Counted from the stretch's first letter, positions 14,211 through 21,372 are shown. The stretch: 28,326 bases of DNA from JBBQXY01 sp051004815 (GCA_051004815.1 JBPCJY010000024.1:1-28326); one strand, 5' to 3'. Notes: generated by a model from the sequence alone, not told the origin. A program made the numbers and translations.

Positions 14211-14239
14211 TAGACATCTCTATATATTTGTGCTATAAT
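14211..14239 (+). promoter_or_regulatory. Sigma-A promoter for the infA/alpha cluster
   Basis: TAGACA (14211..14216) and TATAAT (14234..14239) are separated by 17 nt. The first matches consensus TTGACA at 5 of 6 positions, the second is perfect. A TG dinucleotide at 14231..14232 adds an extended -10. Transcription would start near 14246. It suggests infA-rpmJ-rpsM-rpsK-rpsD-rpoA-rplQ has its own promoter in addition to read-through from spc. Confidence 0.75.
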
Positions 14240-14514
14240 TCGTAGTTGGCTGCAGCAGTTGACACTGCTGCCATTTTATAGCTCTTGAAATCATCACAGT
14301 ATTCAAATAACCATTGGACGCAGATTGTAGCAGGCCAAATATCTTTGTGAACCTACCTTTGCGAGAGCGCGTCTCGGCTGCCGCGCAGGATGCATCCTTG
14401 AAGGTCCACGGGGGACAAGAAGCGTATCGTCCACCCATTGTGTTGGACGCGGATTGAAACAAACAAACACACGAGTAGTAAAGAGCTACTTTCGCCGTTA
14501 AGAGAAAGGAAACT
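14240..14514 (+). other. Long structured 5' leader of infA
   Basis: No gene is visible in the 330 nt between map and infA. Apart from the promoter, it holds a leader of about 270 nt. A hairpin at its very 5' end pairs GCAGCAG (14252..14258) with CTGCTGC (14265..14271). Further in are a small CGAGA/TCTCG stem near 14360..14375, a 12-bp perfect palindrome AGGATGCATCCT near 14387..14398, and two copies of a TTGGACGC(A/G)GATTG motif (14314..14326 and 14442..14454). Leaders of alpha-type operons are known S4 targets in Escherichia coli, and rpsD is in this cluster; whether this leader binds S4 or senses something else cannot be told from sequence. Confidence 0.45.
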
Positions 14515-14736
14515 ATGGCAAAAAAGGATGAAATCGAGGTTGAGGGTAAAGTGCTTGAAGCCCTCCCCAACGCTATGTTTAAGGTAGAGATTGATGAGCA
14601 ACACCAGGTTTTGGCTGTCCTCTCAGGGCGCATTCGGATGAACTTTGTGCGTATTGTGCCAGGCGATAAGGTCAGAGTCGTGCTATCACCCTACGATCTC
14701 ACGCGAGGTCGCATTACATGGCGTGTGAGAACGTGA
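14515..14736 (+). CDS. infA: Translation initiation factor IF-1
   Basis: IF-1 occupies the 30S A site during initiation. The 73-aa OB-fold protein has normal length and contains KKDEIEVEGKVLEALPNAMFKVE, the SGRIRMNFVRIVPGDKV loop and LSPYDLTRGRITWR, all diagnostic. The ATG at 14515 follows AGAAAGGAAACT. It is the first gene after the promoter at 14211..14239 and a long leader, so it heads its own transcription unit. A 156-nt spacer precedes rpmJ. Confidence 0.98.
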   Translation: MAKKDEIEVEGKVLEALPNAMFKVEIDEQHQVLAVLSGRIRMNFVRIVPGDKVRVVLSPYDLTRGRITWRVRT

Positions 14737-14892
14737 GGGGATAATCCTCATTTACTAATTCCTTTTCTTCTAAACGGCATCGTTTCAATGGCAATGACCA
14801 GACAAATGGGCAAGGAAAAAGGAAATGCACAAGTTTTCCGTAAACCTTTGTCCATTCTAATCTTTTTTGTACCTTACTAAGGAGGGCAAGCG

Positions 14893-15009
14893 ATGAAAGT
14901 GCGAGCCTCAGTAAAGCCGCGTTGTGAGAGTTGCAAAGTCATCCGTCGCAATCGTATTGTGATGGTGATCTGTAGCAAGGATCCAAAGCATAAGCAAAAG
15001 CAAGGCTAA
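14893..15009 (+). CDS. rpmJ: 50S ribosomal protein L36, zinc-binding
   Basis: L36 (38 aa) is the smallest ribosomal protein. The translated sequence begins MKVRASVKPRCESCKVIRR and ends DPKHKQKQG. Zinc ligands are Cys11, Cys14, Cys27 and His33, as in the C+ form. The ATG at 14893 is preceded by AAGGAGGGCAAGCG. A short CCTT/AAGG pairing (CCTTACTAAGG) overlaps the Shine-Dalgarno sequence and might weakly mask it. The upstream 156-nt spacer also has an A-rich/T-rich inverted pair (TTCCTTTTC and GAAAAAGGAA). Confidence 0.97.
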   Translation: MKVRASVKPRCESCKVIRRNRIVMVICSKDPKHKQKQG

Positions 15010-15084
15010 TGAAGTGTTGCGGGTTTCAAGTTTCGAGGCGAAGAGCACAAATTTGAAACTCGGAACTCGAAGCTGGAGGGAAAG
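15010..15084 (+). repeat. Inverted TTTCAAGTTTCGAG-type repeat in the rpmJ-rpsM spacer
   Basis: GTTTCAAGTTTCGAG near the start of the spacer and TTGAAACTCGG plus AACTCGAAGCT near its end are mutually complementary in two blocks. They can form a hairpin that finishes at the rpsM Shine-Dalgarno sequence (CTGGAGGGAAAG). The repetitive TTTCAAG/TTTCGAG words look like a dispersed simple-sequence repeat rather than a conserved leader. Confidence 0.4.
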
Positions 15085-15468
15085 ATGGCTAGAATCGCCG
15101 GCGTTGACATCCCACGCGAGAAGCGAGTGGAGATATCGCTGACGTACATCTTCGGGATTGGGCTTACCACGAGCCAGAAAATCCTGGAGCGAACGCGTAT
15201 TAACCCGGATACACGGGTCAAGAACCTAACCGAAGAAGAGGTCAACCGCCTACGTGAGGTGATCGACCGCGAACATAAGGTCGAGGGAGATTTGCGCCGC
15301 GAAGTGGATATGAACATCAAGCGGCTGATCGAAATTGGCTGTTACCGGGGAATGCGCCATCGACGCAACTTGCCGGTACGTGGCCAGCGCACGCGCACCA
15401 ATGCACGTACACGTCGTGGACCGAAAAGAACAGTGGCCGGCAAGAAAAAAGCCGTCGCTAAGAAGTAA
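15085..15468 (+). CDS. rpsM: 30S ribosomal protein S13
   Basis: S13 in the 30S head forms bridges to the 50S subunit and contacts P-site tRNA through its basic tail. The 127-aa length is normal. It has ARIAGVDIPREKRVEISLTYIFGIG, then LREVIDREHKVEGDLRREV and the signature GCYRGMRHRRNLPVRGQRTRTNARTR (residues about 88-113). The C-terminal tail GKKKAVAKK is basic, as expected. The ATG at 15085 follows CTGGAGGGAAAG. Confidence 0.98.
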   Translation: MARIAGVDIPREKRVEISLTYIFGIGLTTSQKILERTRINPDTRVKNLTEEEVNRLREVIDREHKVEGDLRREVDMNIKRLIEIGCYRGMRHRRNLPVRGQRTRTNARTRRGPKRTVAGKKKAVAKK

Positions 15469-15488
15469 CGCCCGGAGGTATTGCAAGT

Positions 15489-15893
15489 ATGGCAGCAGGA
15501 GACAAGAAGAAACCAACAGGCAAGCCACGGCGGCGTGAGCGTAAGTCTATACCGCGTGGGCAGGCCCATATTCAAGCAACGTTTAATAATACAATTGTGA
15601 CTTTGACAGACCCCAATGGTAACGTTATCTCGTGGGGTAGTGCAGGTGGACAGGGCTTTAAAGGCTCCCGCAAAAGCACTCCGTATGCCGCGCAGGTTAC
15701 TGCTGAGACAGCAGCACGCAAGGCGATGGAACATGGACTGCGACAGATCGAAGTATTTGTCAAGGGTCCCGGCTCTGGCCGCGAAGCGGCCATTCGTTCC
15801 TTGCAAAATGCAGGACTGTCCGTCACCTCGATTATCGATGTCACGCCTATTCCGCACAATGGCTGCCGACCGCCGAAACGGCGGCGTGTATAG
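15489..15893 (+). CDS. rpsK: 30S ribosomal protein S11
   Basis: S11 in the 30S platform contacts mRNA near the E site. The 134-aa protein contains RGQAHIQATFNNTIVTLTDPNGNV, SWGSAGGQGFKGSRKSTPYAAQ, EVFVKGPGSGREAAIRSL and the ending DVTPIPHNGCRPPKRRRV, all diagnostic. A short Lys/Arg-rich N-terminal segment (residues 5-20) precedes the core. The ATG at 15489 follows CGGAGGTATTGCAAGT. Confidence 0.98.
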   Translation: MAAGDKKKPTGKPRRRERKSIPRGQAHIQATFNNTIVTLTDPNGNVISWGSAGGQGFKGSRKSTPYAAQVTAETAARKAMEHGLRQIEVFVKGPGSGREAAIRSLQNAGLSVTSIIDVTPIPHNGCRPPKRRRV

Positions 15894-15934
15894 GTGGGTA
15901 ACCCACGCTGTGCGTGTGAGGAGGATTCAACTAG

Positions 15935-16561
15935 ATGGCACGTTATACCGGCCCCGTCTGCAAGCTGTGCAGACGTGAGGGGGTAAAACTGTTTCTTAAA
16001 GGCGACAAGTGCATGACGAAATGCACGCTTGAGCGTCGCAATACTCGCCCAGGACAACATGGCAGCAGCCGCCCGCGCAAGCCTTCTGGTTACGCGTTGC
16101 AGTTGCGTGAGAAGCAAAAAGTCCGTCGTACCTACGGTGTCCTGGAGCGTCAGTTCCATAAGCACTTCGAAGCCGCGGCCCGCCGCCCTGGGAAGACCAG
16201 TGAGAATCTGCTGCAAGTGCTGGAGATGCGCCTGGACAACCTGGTGTATCGCCTGGGTTTCGCTGATTCTCGCGCTCAGGCCCGCCAGCTTGTCTGTCAT
16301 GGACATTTTGCTGTGAATGGTCGCAAGACCGATATCCCTTCTTTTATTGCGAAACCAAATGATGTCATTTCTGTGCGCGAGCGCAGCAAAGGCCTCGAGT
16401 ACTTCAAGACTCGTGCGTTACTGTTATCGCAGAAGGGCGTAAGTTCCTGGCTAGGTCTGGATACCAACGCGATGACGGGCCGTGTACTCTCACTGCCGTC
16501 AAGAACCGAGTTGGAGCTGCCCTTTGAAGAGCAACTGGTGGTTGAACTGTATCAGCGATAG
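15935..16561 (+). CDS. rpsD: 30S ribosomal protein S4, zinc-binding form
   Basis: S4 nucleates 30S assembly and is the alpha-operon repressor in Escherichia coli. At 208 aa its length is standard. The N-terminal domain has a zinc site: Cys9, Cys12, Cys26 and Cys30. Other family marks are TRPGQHGSSRPRKPSGYALQL, EMRLDNLVYRLGFADSRAQARQL and HFAVNGRKTDIPS, the last two from the S4 RNA-binding domain (about residues 98-160). The ATG at 15935 follows GAGGAGGATTC. The 41-nt spacer before it contains a small GTGGG-TAA-CCCAC hairpin. Confidence 0.98.
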   Translation: MARYTGPVCKLCRREGVKLFLKGDKCMTKCTLERRNTRPGQHGSSRPRKPSGYALQLREKQKVRRTYGVLERQFHKHFEAAARRPGKTSENLLQVLEMRLDNLVYRLGFADSRAQARQLVCHGHFAVNGRKTDIPSFIAKPNDVISVRERSKGLEYFKTRALLLSQKGVSSWLGLDTNAMTGRVLSLPSRTELELPFEEQLVVELYQR

Positions 16562-16602
16562 TACATTCGTACAATCGAGTCGGCGGATGGGAACAAGCCT
16601 GC

Positions 16603-16624
16603 GCGGTTCCTCCACGGGAACCGC
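16603..16624 (+). other. Hairpin in the rpsD-rpoA spacer
   Basis: GCGGTTCC (16603..16610) pairs perfectly with GGAACCGC (16617..16624) around a 6-nt loop. The 186-nt spacer between rpsD and the chosen rpoA start contains no gene; a second, smaller CGAGT/ACTCG pairing lies near 16690. There is no U-tract after either. It may allow rpoA to be expressed differently from the ribosomal genes; unproven. Confidence 0.5.
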
Positions 16625-16747
16625 TCCAGGGCTAAAACTCTTGGACTACCAACGTTTCCAGTTTCTAGTTCCTTGCGCTATCAGCTGAAACGAGTAACAA
16701 GAAACTCGCGGGAAGCAGTGGTAGAAAAAGAAAGGCAGGTAGGAACC

Positions 16748-17731
16748 TTGCAAGAAAGTATTACTCTGCCTCGCATTAAAAATACCAAGACACAGGGTAA
16801 TTATGCGAGTTATGATATTGAGCCTTTAGATGCGGGATATGGCATGACCCTGGGCAACGCGCTGCGGCGTGTCTTGCTTTCATCGTTGCCTGGGGCCGCG
16901 GTGACCTCTATTCGGATTGAAGGTGTACAGCACGAGTTTCAGGATGTTCCTCATGTGATGGAGGATGTCACCGATATCGTGTTGAACATTAAGAGGTTAC
17001 GCTTGCGCTCCTTCTCTGATCATCCTGTCTCTATGCGCCTGGAGGTCAGTGGAGAGCGTGAAGTGACGGCAGCCGATATAATGGCTCCCAGCACTGTAGA
17101 GATTGTCAATCCCGATCTCCATATCGCCACACTTGATAATGAAAATGCCCGCCTCGAAATGGAACTGGTCGTGGAGACTGGTCGAGGCTATGTTCCCGCC
17201 GACTCGAAAGAAGATCAGCCCATTGGGGTGATTCCTGTCGATGCCATTTACACGCCAGTGCAAAAGGTAAACTACTCGGTGGAGCATACCCGCGTCGGGC
17301 AAATGACCAATTTTGATAAGATCGTTCTTGATATTACGACTGATGGAACGATCACGCCGGATGAGGCTTTACGGCAGAGCGCGGATACCCTGGTACGGCA
17401 CTTCTCACAGCTTGCCAACTACCGGGCTGTCCTGACCGAGCCAGAGAAGGCACCACTCAGCAGCTTGCCTATACCGCAGAAGATTTACGATACACCCATC
17501 GAAGAATTGGATCTCTCGGTACGGGCTTATAACTGTCTCAAACGCAGTAACATCACGAAGGTAGGTCAGGTTCTCTCGATGAACGAGGAAGACCTGTTGG
17601 GTGTACGCAACTTCGGTGAAAAAAGCTTGCAAGAGTTGCGCGAACGCTTGCTCTTACGCAACTTCTTGCCGAATCCGCGTACAAGTACTGTCGGAGCCGA
17701 TATGGACGGCGATCACGAAATGGAGGACTAA
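16748..17731 (+). CDS. rpoA: DNA-directed RNA polymerase subunit alpha
   Basis: Alpha dimerises to nucleate the polymerase and contacts UP elements and activators. The open frame reaches up to a TTG at 16673, but I chose the TTG at 16748, which follows GGTAGGAACC and gives a 327-aa protein beginning MQESITLPRIKNTKTQGNYA, normal in length. The N-terminal domain has PLDAGYGMTLGNALRRVLLSS (about residues 27-47) and VQKVNYSVEHTRVGQ. The C-terminal domain has IEELDLSVRAYNCLKRSNI and VGQVLSMNEEDLLGVRNFGEKSL, then an acidic tail. The non-ATG start is the weakest part of the call. Confidence 0.95.
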   Translation: MQESITLPRIKNTKTQGNYASYDIEPLDAGYGMTLGNALRRVLLSSLPGAAVTSIRIEGVQHEFQDVPHVMEDVTDIVLNIKRLRLRSFSDHPVSMRLEVSGEREVTAADIMAPSTVEIVNPDLHIATLDNENARLEMELVVETGRGYVPADSKEDQPIGVIPVDAIYTPVQKVNYSVEHTRVGQMTNFDKIVLDITTDGTITPDEALRQSADTLVRHFSQLANYRAVLTEPEKAPLSSLPIPQKIYDTPIEELDLSVRAYNCLKRSNITKVGQVLSMNEEDLLGVRNFGEKSLQELRERLLLRNFLPNPRTSTVGADMDGDHEMED

Positions 17732-17732
17732 G

Positions 17733-18359
17733 GTGAGGCACCGAGTTGCCGGTAACCGGATGAGTATGCCAGAGCCACGCCGCCGTGCAGCGCGACGTAG
17801 CTTGATGGCTGGTCTTATCCGTTACGATAGAATTGAAACGACGGAGGCGCGCGCCCGTGCCATCCGTGGTGAAGCTGAAAAGCTGATTGATATCGCGATC
17901 AAAGGTCGCCAGAAGGCGCAGAATCACCTGAAATCGGTGGTCACTGACGCCGATAAGGCCGATCAGATACTGGCTTTTGCGCGACGAGGCCGCTTTTCCC
18001 TGAAAAAGAGGGTTGCCTCGAATGAGGATCGGGCCGAGCAGGATAAGGCTCCTTTGACCGATAAAGGGCGCAAATTCCTGGAGAATAAGCTGAAAGGTCG
18101 CCGCGAAGAATTGCTGCGCATCTTCTCTAACGAAGATGAGGCCGAGAGTGCTTTGGAGGCCGCGTACCAGGCTATGGTTATCGAGCTTCATGCTCGCCGC
18201 CAAATCCTGAGTGCGTTGCCCGACGAGTTGGTCGTCAAGAAGATGTTCGAGGAATTGGCACCGCGCTACCTCGGTCGTCCCGGCGGTTATACGCGTATTA
18301 CCAAGTTGGGCAAACGTAAGGGCGATGCCGCGGATATGGCCCAGATTGCCCTGGTATAA
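17733..18359 (+). CDS. rplQ: 50S ribosomal protein L17 with about 90-residue internal insertion
   Basis: L17 lies around the tunnel exit. I chose the GTG at 17733, one base after the rpoA stop and preceded by TGGAGGACTAA, because it gives the canonical MRHRVAGNRMSMPEPRRRAARR; an in-frame start at 17601 would overlap rpoA. The protein is 208 aa against about 115-130. Residues 1-60 and about 156-208 (ILSALPDELVVKKMFEELAP, then GRPGGYTRITKLGKRKGDAA) are ordinary L17. The middle, about 61-155, is a highly charged, probably helical insertion (Lys, Glu, Asp, Arg). The frame is intact throughout. Confidence 0.95.
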   Translation: MRHRVAGNRMSMPEPRRRAARRSLMAGLIRYDRIETTEARARAIRGEAEKLIDIAIKGRQKAQNHLKSVVTDADKADQILAFARRGRFSLKKRVASNEDRAEQDKAPLTDKGRKFLENKLKGRREELLRIFSNEDEAESALEAAYQAMVIELHARRQILSALPDELVVKKMFEELAPRYLGRPGGYTRITKLGKRKGDAADMAQIALV

Positions 18360-18392
18360 GGTGTGTGGGTGCCCACATTTGACATGTAAATT

Positions 18393-19193
18393 ATGAATAT
18401 CGCGTGTGGTATCGAGTATGACGGAACCGATTATCACGGCTTTCAACGCCAGTTGGACCGTCACGGGCCAACGGTACAGGGGACATTAGAGGCGGCAATT
18501 GCTCGCATCTCCGGTGAGAAAGCGGTGGTAAACGGAGCGGGACGCACAGACGCTGGTGTTCATGCCAGCGGGCAGGTGATACACTTCCGTTCAAACTTTC
18601 ACCTGACGCCGCAGGTGTGGGTACGAGCACTCAATGCTGTCCTACCTAACACTGTTGTGGTACGGTGGGCGTGGGAGGTGCCTGAACGCTTCCATGCTCG
18701 TTTCAGTGCGTTGGGCCGTTCCTATCGTTACACGATCTGGAACGATGTAGCCCCGACAGCCCTGCGAGCGCGCTTTAGTTACTATCGTTCGCAAGCGTTA
18801 GATGTGGATATGATGCAGGAGGCGTGCCAGTTACTACTGGGACGCAAGGATTTCGGAGCCTTTGGGCATAGTCCCGAAGCCACCAATCCTAAGAAACCGA
18901 AGCCACATTCCTGTGTTCGTACCATGCATGCGGCACGGTGTACGCGGCAAGATGCACCACTTGAAGCACTTATCTATTGTGATTTTACTGCGGACGCCTT
19001 TCTTACGGGGATGGTACGCAGAATGGTTGGAACACTGTTGCTGGTAGGGCAGAAGCGTCTCAGTCTCGCGGAGTTTGCTACTATTGTGCAACACGCGGAA
19101 AAGACGCACCCTGGTGCAGCGGCCCCACCACACGGGCTATGTCTGGTGCGGGTTGATTATCCTGAAGCGTATGGCATCGACGGAGGTACATAG
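18393..19193 (+). CDS. truA: tRNA pseudouridine synthase A
   Basis: TruA converts uridines 38-40 in tRNA anticodon arms to pseudouridine. The catalytic motif GRTDAGVHASGQ carries Asp53. N-terminal CGIEYDGTDYHGFQRQ and later RFHARFSALGRSYRYTIWN, LLGRKDFGAFGH and MVRRMVGTLLLVG are family signatures. The 266 aa is ordinary. It follows rplQ as in many bacteria. A small TGTGGGTGCCCACA palindrome (18364..18377) precedes it and no good ribosome-binding site is visible before the ATG at 18393. Confidence 0.96.
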   Translation: MNIACGIEYDGTDYHGFQRQLDRHGPTVQGTLEAAIARISGEKAVVNGAGRTDAGVHASGQVIHFRSNFHLTPQVWVRALNAVLPNTVVVRWAWEVPERFHARFSALGRSYRYTIWNDVAPTALRARFSYYRSQALDVDMMQEACQLLLGRKDFGAFGHSPEATNPKKPKPHSCVRTMHAARCTRQDAPLEALIYCDFTADAFLTGMVRRMVGTLLLVGQKRLSLAEFATIVQHAEKTHPGAAAPPHGLCLVRVDYPEAYGIDGGT

Positions 19194-19293
19194 AGACCTG
19201 TCCTTGGACAGGAAGAAGCCTCTCCATACCATACCGAGTTCAGGTAGAGGGTACTCCTTATGGATACCCAACTTCGTTTGGAGTAACGAAAAT
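19194..19293 (+). other. Structured leader before rplM
   Basis: The 100-nt spacer between truA and rplM contains CCTGTCC/GGACAGG (19197..19212) and GGGTA/TACCC (19249..19269), the latter ending about 10 nt before the rplM ribosome-binding site GGAG. Leaders upstream of rplM-rpsI are known ribosomal-protein regulatory RNAs in several bacterial groups (L13 leaders). Whether this one belongs to such a class was not tested. Confidence 0.4.
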
Positions 19294-19764
19294 ATGATGA
19301 AGACATATAGCGCGAAGGCCGCTGACCTACAACCTCAATGGTACATTATTGACGCCGAGGGTCAGGTGTTGGGCCGTGTCGCGTCGCAGATTGCGCAGAT
19401 TCTGCGCGGCAAGCATAAACCGACCTTTACACCGCATCTACAAAGCGGCGATTTCGTGATTGTGATCAATGCTGATAAGATCGCTGTCACTGGCGACCGC
19501 ATGAATCAGAAAATCTATTATCGCCATAGTCAGTATCCTGGCGGTCTGAAAAAGACGACCTTGCGTCAGGTAATGGAGGGACGCTTCCCTGAGCGTGCAT
19601 TGATCCACGCAGTACGGGGTATGGTGATGCATAACCGCCTGGGTGACGAGATCATGTCCCACTTGAAGGCCTATGCTGGTCCAACGCATCCGCACGAGGC
19701 TCAGAAACCTATTCCCTGGACAGGCCCGCAGGCATTGTTGAAACAGCCCACCAAGGCGCAGTAA
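19294..19764 (+). CDS. rplM: 50S ribosomal protein L13
   Basis: L13 is an early 50S assembly protein. I chose the ATG at 19294 because GGAG at 19280 is at a suitable distance; a second ATG directly follows. The open frame extends further upstream into truA but without similarity. The 156-aa protein begins MMKTYSAKAADLQPQWYIID, then GQVLGRVASQIAQILRGKHKP, and has RHSQYPGGLKKTT, the signature PERALIHAVRGMVMHNRLG and YAGPTHPHEAQKP. About ten extra C-terminal residues exceed the usual 142-147. It is paired with rpsI as in nearly all bacteria. Confidence 0.97.
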   Translation: MMKTYSAKAADLQPQWYIIDAEGQVLGRVASQIAQILRGKHKPTFTPHLQSGDFVIVINADKIAVTGDRMNQKIYYRHSQYPGGLKKTTLRQVMEGRFPERALIHAVRGMVMHNRLGDEIMSHLKAYAGPTHPHEAQKPIPWTGPQALLKQPTKAQ

Positions 19765-19782
19765 AGAAGAGGAGAATCTACC

Positions 19783-20193
19783 TTGGCCGATACCCCTAAA
19801 GGTGAGTATTACTATGGTATGGGACGGCGCAAGACGGCTGTAGCCCGCGTGCGTCTCTATCCCAACGGTGACGGCAGTATTACTGTCAATGGCAAAAGTG
19901 CGCAAGCGTATTTCGGTACTCGCGATACGCCGATGGCGACCATGAACGGCCCCTTGCGCGTGCTCGAACTAGGCAATGCCTACACGATCACCGTACGTGT
20001 GGTCGGTGGTGGCACCACAGGCCAGGCCGGTGCCATTCGTCATGGCGTTGCTCGTGCGCTGTTACGGGTCAATCCTGAATGGCGGCTTGCTCTGCGCAAA
20101 GCTGGCTACCTGACGCGCGACCCTCGTATGAAGGAGCGCAAGAAGCCAGGTTTGAAGCGTGCCCGTAAGGCTCCACAGTATACGAAACGTTAA
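19783..20193 (+). CDS. rpsI: 30S ribosomal protein S9
   Basis: S9 sits in the 30S head, and its C-terminal arginine contacts P-site tRNA. The protein, 136 aa, has GEYYYGMGRRKTAVARVRLYP, GGGTTGQAGAIRHGVARALL and the terminal ARKAPQYTKR, whose last residue is the tRNA-contacting Arg. The start is a TTG at 19783 after AAGAGGAGAATC, 18 nt after the rplM stop. It is the last gene of the ribosomal block; a 27-bp perfect inverted repeat follows at 20227. Confidence 0.97.
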   Translation: MADTPKGEYYYGMGRRKTAVARVRLYPNGDGSITVNGKSAQAYFGTRDTPMATMNGPLRVLELGNAYTITVRVVGGGTTGQAGAIRHGVARALLRVNPEWRLALRKAGYLTRDPRMKERKKPGLKRARKAPQYTKR

Positions 20194-20226
20194 TTTAATC
20201 ATTGTAGTGCTGTTTCTAGCCGTTAC

Positions 20227-20281
20227 TGAAGCACAAGAAGGGGGTATGCAGCGTCGCTGCATACCCCCTTCTTGTGCTTCA
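20227..20281. terminator. 27-bp perfect hairpin between converging rpsI and ilvE
   Basis: Bases 20227..20253 and 20255..20281 are perfect reverse complements with a single central base, a 55-nt palindrome with a GC-rich middle. It lies between the ends of rpsI (+) and ilvE (-), so a bidirectional terminator or transcript-end stabiliser is the natural reading. Neither side has a T-run of intrinsic-terminator type, which is unusual. Confidence 0.7.
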
Positions 20282-20301
20282 ATGAAAAACTTTCTGCTAG
20301 T

Positions 20302-21252
20302 CTAATACTCTTGATGCTCTAGTACGCGCTCTTGCGCATAGACTGGAGAACACCACTGGTCACGATATTCGGGTATGCGACCACGCACGACGTTGAAGTA
20401 GAGTTGCTGGATGGTATTGGCGATGGGGCCAATTTCTCCGGTGCCAACGAGGCGATGATCGACACTGACGACTGGCGCGATTTGGGCACCGGTGCCACAC
20501 AAGAAAATCTCATCAGCTACATAGAGTTCGGTGCGATCTACCTGCCGTTCACGCGTGATGCGCCCAAGTTCGCGCGTTGTCAGCTCCATGATGGTAGAGC
20601 GCGTGATACCGAGCAGAATATTTTCGGTCGCGGCGGGTGTGACAAGCTCACCGTTCATGAGCAAAAAGATGTTTTCCGCGCTGCCCTCCGAGACATGTCC
20701 GTCCTGGTTGAGCATGATAGCTTCATCGAAGCCGTTCTGAATGGCCTCACTTTTGGCGAAGGCTGAGTTGACATACGAGCCAATAATTTTCGCACGAGCT
20801 GGAATCGCGTTATCATCGACACGCCGCCATGTAGAGACGCCGCAGCGTAGACCAGCGATATCAATGTAGTTGCCAACAGGCTCCGCCGTAAGAATAAAGG
20901 CATCCTGGAGACCGTGCAGACTCACACCAATGCTCTGTGCGGCTTTGTATGCCACGGGACGGAGGTAGACATCCTGTCGCTGCCCATTGCGGCGCACGAG
21001 TTCTATGCTGATCTCTATGAGCTGGTCTATCGTGTAGGGAAGCTCTATTTGCAGAATTTTGCACGAAAGTAACAGGCGCTGGTAGTGTTCGCGGAGGCGG
21101 AAAAGGTAGACTTGCTGATCTTCCTCGTTCCAGTATCCGCGAATACCCTCAAAACATCCGGTGCCATAGGCAAAACCATGCGTTCGTACCGAAATCACAC
21201 CTTGTTCAACAGGTACGAACTGTCCGTTCATGAAGAGTTCTTTTGCATCCAT
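20302..21252 (-). CDS. ilvE: Branched-chain amino acid aminotransferase
   Basis: This PLP enzyme transfers amino groups between glutamate and the keto acids of Leu, Ile and Val. The fold-type IV signatures are FAYGTGCFEGIRGY (residues 27-40), the Schiff-base lysine in PARAKIIGSYVNSAFAKSEA (Lys155), GFDEAIMLNQDGHVSEGSAEN (174-194) and GITRSTIMEL. With the ATG at 21252 it is 316 aa, a usual length, although the frame stays open to 21363. A Shine-Dalgarno-like AGGAGG lies about 40 nt upstream (near 21298), too far for direct use, and a TATACT lies just before the ATG. The start is therefore less certain than the function. It is downstream of the arginase-family gene on the same strand. Confidence 0.93.
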   Translation of the reverse strand: MDAKELFMNGQFVPVEQGVISVRTHGFAYGTGCFEGIRGYWNEEDQQVYLFRLREHYQRLLLSCKILQIELPYTIDQLIEISIELVRRNGQRQDVYLRPVAYKAAQSIGVSLHGLQDAFILTAEPVGNYIDIAGLRCGVSTWRRVDDNAIPARAKIIGSYVNSAFAKSEAIQNGFDEAIMLNQDGHVSEGSAENIFLLMNGELVTPAATENILLGITRSTIMELTTRELGRITRERQVDRTELYVADEIFLCGTGAQIAPVVSVDHRLVGTGEIGPIANTIQQLYFNVVRGRIPEYRDQWCSPVYAQERVLEHQEY

Positions 21253-21372
21253 AGTATAGTATATGCGGCAAGCAGCCTCTTTGCTACCTACCTTTCCTCC
21301 TTTGCTTATTTCTATGCTGACTTTATTGTAGAACGATATGGCACTGGAAACCGCAGCTAGCACGCTGATATC

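Noticed and set aside
14248..14272. GCAGCAG/CTGCTGC hairpin as terminator of the spc cluster
   Set aside because: It lies after the promoter and start site of the next unit and lacks a U-tract; more likely part of the infA leader.
14314..14457. Two TTGGACGC(A/G)GATTG motifs, the second ending GATTGAAAC, like a CRISPR repeat end
   Set aside because: Only two imperfect copies 128 nt apart, no regular spacers and no cas genes; not a CRISPR array.
15572..16306. Minus-strand frame of 244 codons opposite rpsK and rpsD
   Set aside because: It is fully antisense to two conserved genes; no recognisable protein.
16673..16747. Upstream TTG start for rpoA
   Set aside because: No ribosome-binding site, and 25 residues would be added that are unlike the alpha N-terminus.
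17553..18464. Minus-strand frame of 303 codons opposite rpoA, rplQ and truA
   Set aside because: It spans three certain + strand genes; probably an antisense shadow, despite its length.
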